NCBI RefSeq assembly: GCF_030814835.1
Contig: NZ_JAUSVS010000011.1
Coordinates: 62,001-126,000 of the forward strand
Direction of reading: 5' to 3'
Source of the DNA: Caulobacter ginsengisoli
Lineage (GTDB): Bacteria; Pseudomonadota; Alphaproteobacteria; Caulobacterales; Caulobacteraceae
DNA: 64,000 nt
Shown here: in pieces, positions 58,815 through 64,000 of the stretch
Position numbering within the stretch: position 1 is the first letter of the stretch
Layout: every line of letters starts with the position of its first letter
Notes under the pieces: generated by a model
The model's input: the letters and a program-made list of their open reading frames with translations, nothing else
Database searches by the model: none
Told to the model about the DNA's origin: nothing
Program-made: the position numbers and the translations under genes

Positions 58815-60317
58815 TCAGCGGTCTTGTTTGAGCCCGCCCTTGACGAACAGCATGCCAATGAACCCCAGGATCAGCAGCAAGGCGATGGGCAGGAAGCCGG
58901 CCTGCTGGGTCTTGAAGGTGTTGGTGGCGATGCCCACCAGCAGCGAGCCGATCCACACCGTCACCGTGCCGGAGAGGGCGTAGAGGCCGAAGAAGGAGGC
59001 CACCCGCTCGGGCGCCACCAGCCGGGTCAGCAGGGTGCGGCTGGAAGCATAGTGGGCGGTGACGAAGATCGCCGTGCCGAACCCGACCAGCAGGTAGAGG
59101 GCTTCCGGCAGGGTGCGGAACATCGGGCCGTTCCAGATCGGCGCGTGCTGGGCCGGGTCATAGGGGAAGAGGAAGAAGATCTTCTCGCGGCCCATGCTGA
59201 GCTGGCCGATCAGGCAGACGATCGAGGCGCCGACCGCCACCTGCACGGCGCGCTTAGGGCCGAAGACCGAGTCCATCCAGCCGCCGATGAAGCCGCCGGC
59301 GACGGCGAAGATGCTGAGCAGCACCCCATAGGCGGTCAGCTCCAGCACGCCCCAGCGCATGACCCCGGCCGCATAGACGCCGCCGAAGGCCAGCAGCGAG
59401 GTCATGCCGTCGGTGAACAGCATGCGCGAGCCCAGATAGACGGCCACGTCCTTCTCGCCGCGCAGGCTCTTGAGCGTGACCCAGAGGTTGATGGCGCCCT
59501 GTTTGAGGCCCTCCCCCAGCTTCACGCCGGTGTGCGGCGCGTCGGGGGTGAACAGGAACAGCGGGATCGCGCCGAACAGCAGCAGGCCGGCGGCGATAGG
59601 GCCGACGATACGATCGGGTTCGTTGAGCGCCTTGCTGAGGCCAAACAGCGGCTCCTTGGGCACGAAGCCCCAGTCGACCGTGCCCGGCAGGGCGAAGGCC
59701 ACCAGCACGAAGGTCAGCACCAGCACCGAGAAGAAATTTCCGAGCGAGAGGGCCAGGCCCGAGGCGTAGGGCGCCTCCCGATGGCTCGCCGCCCGGGTCA
59801 GCAGGGAATTGTGCAGCACTTCCCCATAGGCGAAGAGGGCGCCGATCACGCCCAGCATGATCGAGACGGTCAGGATCGACAGGCCGCTGCCGTCCGGCTT
59901 GGCGAACCACAGGGCGCCGATGATCGGGACCATCAGGCCGGTGATCAGCATCAGCAGCGGCTTGCGCCCGCCGAACTTGTCGATCGAGGCCCCCAGGAAC
60001 GGGGCGGTGAAGGCGACGAACAGGCTGTAGGTGGTGGTGATGGTGGCCACCAGCGCCTGGCCCTTGACCGGATCGCCGACCATCACGCTCGAGAAATAGG
60101 GGGCGAAAATATAGATGCTGACCAGGATCACGTAAGGATCGCGCCCGCCCTCATAGAGGGACCAGCTGAGGGCGCCCTTGCTGAGCCTTACCGGCTTGAG
60201 GTCGGCGAGGGCGGCGGCGTCCGCGCCGGCTTCGGCATTGGGTTCAAGACTGCCGGGCAAAGGCCCACCCATCGCCCCGGCGACCTCGGGCGCACTCGCT
60301 TGCTGATTCAAAACCAT
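58815..60317 (-). CDS. MFS transporter, UMF1/Atg22-like
   Basis: This protein of about 500 residues has 12 membrane helices and the features of the UMF1 (Atg22-like) group: LSWSLYEGGRDPYVILVSIYIFAPYF at the start, GASIDKFGGRKP (the helix 2-3 motif) and GGFIGGWMDSVFGPKRAV in the second half. Substrate unknown. GGAGG directly abuts the ATG at 60317, whereas a TTG at 60311 has a 6-nt spacing, so the true start may be the TTG. It lies 41 nt upstream of pabB on the same strand. Confidence 0.87.
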   Translation of the reverse strand: MVLNQQASAPEVAGAMGGPLPGSLEPNAEAGADAAALADLKPVRLSKGALSWSLYEGGRDPYVILVSIYIFAPYFSSVMVGDPVKGQALVATITTTYSLFVAFTAPFLGASIDKFGGRKPLLMLITGLMVPIIGALWFAKPDGSGLSILTVSIMLGVIGALFAYGEVLHNSLLTRAASHREAPYASGLALSLGNFFSVLVLTFVLVAFALPGTVDWGFVPKEPLFGLSKALNEPDRIVGPIAAGLLLFGAIPLFLFTPDAPHTGVKLGEGLKQGAINLWVTLKSLRGEKDVAVYLGSRMLFTDGMTSLLAFGGVYAAGVMRWGVLELTAYGVLLSIFAVAGGFIGGWMDSVFGPKRAVQVAVGASIVCLIGQLSMGREKIFFLFPYDPAQHAPIWNGPMFRTLPEALYLLVGFGTAIFVTAHYASSRTLLTRLVAPERVASFFGLYALSGTVTVWIGSLLVGIATNTFKTQQAGFLPIALLLILGFIGMLFVKGGLKQDR

Positions 60318-60422
60318 CCTCCGGTGAGCCGTCGTTGCAGCCCGTCGTCCCCGCCGTCACCCTGCCGATGCTGGCGGTGGGTGTCAAACGAGCGTTTGGC
60401 TTTGCCAAGGTCACACATAATT

Positions 60423-60547
60423 CCGCTCATCCCCGCGAAAGCGGGGACCCAGGCTTTTTTGCTGTTGAGGGCGGTTCTGACGGGTCTGGGCGGCTGCAAG
60501 GCTGCAACGAAAAACACCTGGGTCCCCGCTTTCGCGGGGATGAGCGG
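60423..60547. mobile_element. 125-bp MITE-like palindromic element, family D, copy 2
   Basis: The inverted copy of 43282-43405: same terminal repeats CCGCTCATCCCCGCGAAAGC, and a homologous centre (GTTGAGGGC, GGTCT, GGCGGCTG, ACGAAAAACACC). It lies between the phosphatase stop and the MFS start, both on the minus strand, so it is in the MFS promoter region. Confidence 0.85.
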
Positions 60548-60566
60548 AGAAAAGGGGTTTTAGGCC

Positions 60567-61340
60567 TTACGCCAGGATATGGGCCTCGATCGCCGCCCGC
60601 CTTTTGGCGTCGACGCCCAGCACCTGTTCCAGATAGCCGTCGATCGAGCCGTGCCGCGCCTTCATGGCCTCGAAGGCCTTGTGCAGGTACTCCGCCTCGA
60701 CCCCCATGGCGGCGATCATCGCCGCCTCGGTCGGCCGCCGGCCGGTCAGTTCCTGGACGTGGTCGGCGAACCCCGGGCCCCGGCGGGCGAAGCGTTCGGG
60801 GTCGTTGGTCAGCAGGTAGTCCTCGACGATCTCGTCGGGGTGCACGCCGGCGATGTGGTGGGTCAGGGCGCAAACGATGCCGGTGCGATCCTTGCCCGCC
60901 GCGCAGTGGACCAGGGCCGGACCGGGTCCCGTGGCCAGGGTCTCGAACCAGCGGCTGAACAGGTCGATGTGGCGCGGCTCATGCGGGGCGTTGTCGTAAT
61001 AGACCCGCAGATAGTCCTGCATGGCCTGGACCGAGAGGTCCGAGTCCTTGAGGAAGACATGCCAGGGATCGTCGCCGTCGGTCCCCTCATGGTTCTCGAT
61101 CACCTGGCCGTCGAAACCGGCATAGCGGCGGCTGGGCATCCGTTCGCGCTCGCCGGGCCGGCGCAGGTCGAGGATCAGCCTGATCCCCAGCTCGCGCATG
61201 GCCGCCAGATCGGCCTCGCTGGCCTCGGCCTGGTGGGCGGAACGGAACAGCAGCCGCTTCCTGATGCGCTTCTGGCCGGCGGCGTAGTCGCCGAAATCGC
61301 GGAAGTTCTCGATGGCTTCGAAGGGAATCTTGCGGGTCAT
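60567..61340 (-). CDS. tyrosine-protein phosphatase family protein
   Basis: The 257-residue protein has the P-loop signature VHCAAGKDRTGIVCAL (CxxGKxR: Cys nucleophile, Lys and Arg) of the Y_phosphatase3 group, related to MptpB-like lipid/protein phosphatases, preceded by NFRDFGDYA and LRRPGERERMPS. Possible substrates are phosphotyrosine or phosphoinositides. It is alone on its strand; a family D palindrome lies after its stop. Confidence 0.9.
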   Translation of the reverse strand: MTRKIPFEAIENFRDFGDYAAGQKRIRKRLLFRSAHQAEASEADLAAMRELGIRLILDLRRPGERERMPSRRYAGFDGQVIENHEGTDGDDPWHVFLKDSDLSVQAMQDYLRVYYDNAPHEPRHIDLFSRWFETLATGPGPALVHCAAGKDRTGIVCALTHHIAGVHPDEIVEDYLLTNDPERFARRGPGFADHVQELTGRRPTEAAMIAAMGVEAEYLHKAFEAMKARHGSIDGYLEQVLGVDAKRRAAIEAHILA

Positions 61341-61568
61341 GGCGGCTCATTAGCCGAGCCTCGCGACAAAGGCGAGACGGCTCTGACCCTGCCCCTAGGG
61401 CAAGAGATTTCAGCGAGTTAACCAACCAAGCCCTTATTCCTCCACAATTTATCCCCATATCGGAACCGTTCGCTCCCCAGGCGAATTATTCCCGGTGATC
61501 GCGAAGCCGATCCCACTCGAGGCCCGGACCGACGCAGAAGCCGCCGGCGCGGGAGAGCGAGTATCCCC
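61341..61568. other. divergent intergenic region
   Basis: This 228-base gap between the phosphatase and a small plus-strand gene is AT-richer around 61425-61470 (GTTAACC, TTATTCC, TTTATCCCC). It must hold both promoters. No clear -35/-10 pair, repeat or DnaA box of good quality was found. Confidence 0.4.
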
Positions 61569-61838
61569 ATGCTTTTGTCGACCGAGAAATTGGAAGCCAT
61601 CGTCTGGCAGGCCGCCGACGCCCGCCGCCTGCGCGCCTTCCGCCCCCTGCCCCAGCCAACGCCCCGGGGCGAACACGCGCGCCTCCTGACCATCGCCGCC
61701 GCCCGCCGGCTGCGCGCCGCCGAACGCGCCGGCCGCGACCGCTGCGAGGACGCCGAATACTGGAAGGCGGTAGCCCCCTCGGCGCTCAGCAAGGCGAGGA
61801 TCTGGCGGACCGAAGAGGCCTTCGCGCCGCTGCCCTGA
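61569..61838 (+). CDS. small hypothetical protein
   Basis: The 89-residue protein (MLLSTEKLEAIVWQAADARR...) is helical, Ala/Arg-rich and soluble. I do not recognise it. GGGAGAG lies about 12 nt before the ATG, a weak ribosome site. It ends 14 nt before the rplA terminator hairpin, with which it shares the bidirectional stem. It could be real or a chance frame in GC-rich DNA. Confidence 0.5.
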   Translation: MLLSTEKLEAIVWQAADARRLRAFRPLPQPTPRGEHARLLTIAAARRLRAAERAGRDRCEDAEYWKAVAPSALSKARIWRTEEAFAPLP

Positions 61839-61851
61839 GCCCAAACGCAAA

Positions 61852-61874
61852 CGGGCGGCCCCAAGGGCCGCCCG
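61852..61874. terminator. bidirectional terminator of rplA and the small plus-strand gene
   Basis: CGGGCGGCCC (61852-61861) pairs perfectly with GGGCCGCCCG (61865-61874) around CAA. On the minus strand GTTTGCGTTT follows, fitting transcription termination 30 nt after rplA. It implies rplJ/rplL are not co-transcribed here. Confidence 0.8.
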
Positions 61875-61903
61875 TCGCAACTCTAAAACGCTGGCGCCTG
61901 AAA

Positions 61904-62590
61904 CTAGGCGACGCTGGCGGTGTCGACCTTGAAGCCCGGGCCCATGGTCGAGGAGACCGAGATACGCTTCATGTAGGTGCCCTTGGCGCCGGCCGGCTTG
62001 GCCCGGTTCAGGGCGTCGACCATGGCCTTGACGTTGGCCAGCAGGGCCTCGTCGGTGAAGCTGGCCTTGCCGATGCCGGCATGGATGATGCCATTCTTCT
62101 CGACGCGGAACTCGATGGAGCCGCCCTTGGCGTCCTTGACGGCCTGGCCGACGTTGGGCGTCACGGTGCCGACACGCGGGTTGGGCATCAGGCCGCGCGG
62201 GCCCAGCACCTTACCCAGACGGCCGACCAGGGCCATCATGTCGGGGGTCGCGATGACCCGGTCGAATTCCATGAAGCCGCCCTGGATGCGCTCGACCAGG
62301 TCTTCGGCGCCGACCACTTCAGCGCCGGCGGCGCGGGCTTCGTCAGCCTTGGCGTCCTTGGCGATGACGGCGACGCGGACGTCGCGGCCGGTGCCGGACG
62401 GCAGAGCCACGACACCCCGGACCTGCTGGTCGGCGTGACGGGGATCGACGCCCAGGTTGATGGCGATCTCGATGGACTCGTCGAACTTGGCGGTGGCGTT
62501 GGCCTTCACCAGCTTGATGGCGGCGTCGGCGGTGTGGACGGCGTCACGGTCGCCGGTCCAGGCTTTGACGCGCTTGGCTTGCTTGCTCAT
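61904..62590 (-). CDS. rplA: 50S ribosomal protein L1
   Basis: This 228-residue protein of the L1 stalk also represses its own operon by binding the mRNA in many bacteria. Family sequence is clear: KFDESIEIAINLGVDPRHADQ, LPSGTGRDVRVAVI, KVLGPRGLMPNPRVGTVT and the C-terminal PAGAKGTYMKRISVSSTMGPG. It is 5 nt after rplK and is followed by a strong terminator. Confidence 0.97.
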   Translation of the reverse strand: MSKQAKRVKAWTGDRDAVHTADAAIKLVKANATAKFDESIEIAINLGVDPRHADQQVRGVVALPSGTGRDVRVAVIAKDAKADEARAAGAEVVGAEDLVERIQGGFMEFDRVIATPDMMALVGRLGKVLGPRGLMPNPRVGTVTPNVGQAVKDAKGGSIEFRVEKNGIIHAGIGKASFTDEALLANVKAMVDALNRAKPAGAKGTYMKRISVSSTMGPGFKVDTASVA

Positions 62591-62595
62591 AGGGA

Positions 62596-63027
62596 TCAGG
62601 CCTCCACGACGCGCAGGCCCATGGCGCGAGCCGAGCCTTCGATGATACGGGCCGCCGACTCGAGGTCGTTGGCGTTCAGGTCCTTCATCTTCTTCTCGGC
62701 GATCTCGCGCAGCTGGGTGCGGGTGACCTCGCCCGAGGTCTCACGGCCGGTCTTGGCCGAGCCCGACTTAATGCCGGCCGCCTGCTTGAGGTAGTGGGTC
62801 GCCGGCGGGGTCTTGGTGACGAAGGTGAAGCTCTTGTCCTGATAGACGGTGATCACCGTCGGCAGGGGCGTGCCCTTCACTTCCTTCTCGGTCCGCGCGT
62901 TGAACTCCTTGCAGAAGCCCATGATGTTGACGCCGCGCTGGCCCAGAGCCGGCCCGATGGGCGGCGAAGGCGTGGCGGAGCCGGCGGCGACCTGAAGCTT
63001 GATGTAGCCTAGGATCTTCTTGGCCAT
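62596..63027 (-). CDS. rplK: 50S ribosomal protein L11
   Basis: The 143-residue protein forms the GTPase-associated centre with 23S rRNA. MAKKILGYIKLQVAAGSATP, PPIGPALGQRGVNIMGFCKEFN and the C-terminal domain GSAKTGRETSGEVTRTQLREIAEKK-type segments are typical. The ATG at 63027 is the conserved start; the frame continues upstream through the leader. A 10-bp long-range stem lies in the leader. No nusG or secE gene precedes it; an AT-rich gene pair does. Confidence 0.97.
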   Translation of the reverse strand: MAKKILGYIKLQVAAGSATPSPPIGPALGQRGVNIMGFCKEFNARTEKEVKGTPLPTVITVYQDKSFTFVTKTPPATHYLKQAAGIKSGSAKTGRETSGEVTRTQLREIAEKKMKDLNANDLESAARIIEGSARAMGLRVVEA

Positions 63028-63080
63028 AGCTGTCCTCTCTGGAGAGCGGGGTTCGTACCGCCCTCGGTTGATGAGCCGTG

Positions 63081-63136
63081 GTGCGGCGTTGGCGCGCCTC
63101 CCACGGATTTCGTTCCCCAAACGGCGAACGCCGCAC
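63081..63136 (-). promoter_or_regulatory. stem-loop in the rplK leader
   Basis: GTGCGGCGTT (63081-63090) and AACGCCGCAC (63127-63136) are exact complements 36 nt apart, in the rplK leader between the probable promoter and the start. L1 often regulates the L11 operon through a leader structure; that this is the L1 site is inference. Confidence 0.45.
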
Positions 63137-63158
63137 GGATTAGGTGCGGGGGCGCTCC

Positions 63159-63185
63159 TTTAGCAGGGTGCTAGTGGAATCGCAA
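63159..63185 (-). promoter_or_regulatory. candidate promoter of rplK-rplA
   Basis: On the minus strand TTGCGA (63180-63185) and GCTAAA (63159-63164) are 15 nt apart, resembling the Caulobacter housekeeping promoter (TTGACG and GCTANA). It would give a leader of about 125 nt containing the long stem. Confidence 0.45.
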
Positions 63186-63250
63186 ACAGCCGGGTCAGCG
63201 GCGCTGTCCGACCGGCAAATATACTCTAGCCGGATCGAGCGAGTGCCCGG

Positions 63251-63703
63251 TCAGGTGGCTGGAGCATCCGCGACCGAGCGAACCATAATCGCGCCGATGC
63301 GGATGACTTCGTCACCACGGGTCACCCGAACTTTAACTTGGCCTTCTTGTTTGAACTCCACAGGCGAGAGGGCGATTGCAAGAATGAATCCGCAACGTGG
63401 GTCATCCACGTCTGGAAGGTCGATCTTCCTGAAATCGCTTCCTATCTCCGAGACGATGGACGGAGCTTCTTCAAGGTCGCCCGGAAGGTATATATTTAGC
63501 ACTACGGGCAATTCGCTGGAGCTTGGCTTTTCCGCGTAATGCACCTCCATCACCAACTTCATCAATGTTGTTGGAAAGGGGCTGGTTAAAATAATCTCGC
63601 TATTGTACACGCCAATAAGAATGTTCTTATTGTTATTTTCTGTTCTAATATCATCACAGAAAATCGTATAGCCAAATGCATCTGGCCAGGTGACCGTTTT
63701 CAT
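63251..63703 (-). CDS. hypothetical protein, DUF6941-like
   Basis: The 150-residue protein has FCDDIRTENNNKNILIGVYN near its N terminus, a pattern I associate with DUF6941, a family of small beta-rich proteins without known function. Codon use and base composition are AT-rich compared with the ribosomal genes next to it, suggesting acquisition. It overlaps the upstream gene by 4 nt (ATGA), so both form one operon. Family name is from memory and moderately sure. Confidence 0.7.
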   Translation of the reverse strand: MKTVTWPDAFGYTIFCDDIRTENNNKNILIGVYNSEIILTSPFPTTLMKLVMEVHYAEKPSSSELPVVLNIYLPGDLEEAPSIVSEIGSDFRKIDLPDVDDPRCGFILAIALSPVEFKQEGQVKVRVTRGDEVIRIGAIMVRSVADAPAT

Positions 63704-64000
63704 AGTGTGGCCGCCCAGTTCGTAACATCGATGCTATCAGTCGAACCCACAGAATCTTGAGGCTGACTTTGAGCACTTGAATAGGCACCACTTCCGACTG
63801 CCCTTTCTAATCTAGGCACGCTGCCGTTAGTGGAACTTTCGCGTGCGTTTTGTGCACGAGCGATTAGCAGGTCGGCGTCGAAACTTTGACGGCGGAGTTC
63901 TGACTTAGAAAGGCCCCGAATGCGGCGGAACCAATCATCCCATTCTGGAAATTCAACAAGAAGGGGCAAGTCGAGCGCCGCCGCGACCTCAAGAAGCGTT
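63700..64000 (-). CDS. XRE-family regulator, C-terminal part (cut by window end)
   Basis: The frame is open to the end of the window, so the gene is partial. The visible C-terminal portion begins TLLEVAAALDLPLLVEFPEW, the phrase that typically ends the helix-turn-helix region of XRE-type regulators ('TL..IA.ALDV.LLV.F'), followed by a 70-residue tail with GLSKSELRRQSFD. The DNA-binding motif itself would lie beyond base 64000. AT-rich composition and a 4-nt overlap link it to the DUF6941-like gene. A truncated reading from the TTG at 63969 is less likely. Confidence 0.6.
   Translation of the reverse strand, partial: TLLEVAAALDLPLLVEFPEWDDWFRRIRGLSKSELRRQSFDADLLIARAQNARESSTNGSVPRLERAVGSGAYSSAQSQPQDSVGSTDSIDVTNWAATL

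Noticed and set aside
58824..60563. A 579-codon plus-strand frame opposite the MFS transporter
   Set aside because: Gln/His/Gly/Arg-rich antisense frame with no recognisable fold.
61430..61470. DnaA boxes in the gap before the small plus-strand gene
   Set aside because: TTATTCC and TTTATCCCC are too far from the consensus and not repeated.

Overview
The window is a 64 kb stretch of a high-GC alphaproteobacterial chromosome, most likely a Caulobacteraceae member (Caulobacter/Phenylobacterium-like). The main evidence is the Flp/Tad pilus locus with the exact Caulobacter layout pilA-cpaA-cpaB-cpaC-cpaD-cpaE-cpaF-tadB/cpaG-tadC/cpaH, CtrA-like boxes (TTAA-N7-TAAA) upstream of the pilin genes, the rpmH-rnpA-yidC-engB set close to argB, and a small 4.5S-type SRP RNA beside dnaX. 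Coding density is high, and many neighbouring genes overlap by 4 nt (ATGA/GTGA), as expected for co-translated operons. Two AT-richer patches at the window edges (a DUF2971 gene at 124-1212; a DUF6941-like/XRE pair at 63251-64000) look like acquired DNA.

Layout. 0.1-9.6 kb: DUF2971 protein, acyl-CoA synthetase, small secreted protein, acyl-CoA thioesterase, DUF72, 16S rRNA modification pair rsuA/rsmC, dienoyl-CoA-reductase-type SDR, ArsR/SRPBCC operon. 9.6-14.0 kb: flavin monooxygenase, TetR, HSL-type esterase, quinone oxidoreductase. 14.1-25.7 kb: rpmH, rnpA, yidC, engB, an amidohydrolase on the other strand, argB-HAD-dapD-dapE (arginine/lysine-DAP biosynthesis) and def-fmt-truA. 26-33.4 kb: rmuC, GST, GIY-YIG nuclease, recR, ybaB, dnaX, SRP RNA. 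33.5-44.2 kb: metabolic genes including nudC, tyrA-like, pheA, kdsB, cytochrome c, M17 aminopeptidase, TPR protein, GNAT. 44.3-56.5 kb: Tad/Cpa pilus machine with three pilin genes and a divergent TadE/TadG-like set. 56.5-64 kb: pabC, pabB, MFS transporter, tyrosine phosphatase, rplA, rplK and the edge island.

The most striking non-genic content is a dense set of long palindromic elements, ten in 64 kb. Three families occur here as two homologous copies in opposite orientation (about 125, 153 and 184 bp). One pair of roughly 104 bp elements brackets a solo GIY-YIG nuclease gene on both sides. Another element is inserted in frame inside pabC, adding about 55 residues to the enzyme, in the manner of Rickettsia palindromic elements. 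These elements and the three-promoter pilin array are the best candidates for undescribed biology. No rRNA, recognisable tRNA, CRISPR array or classical insertion sequence was found.
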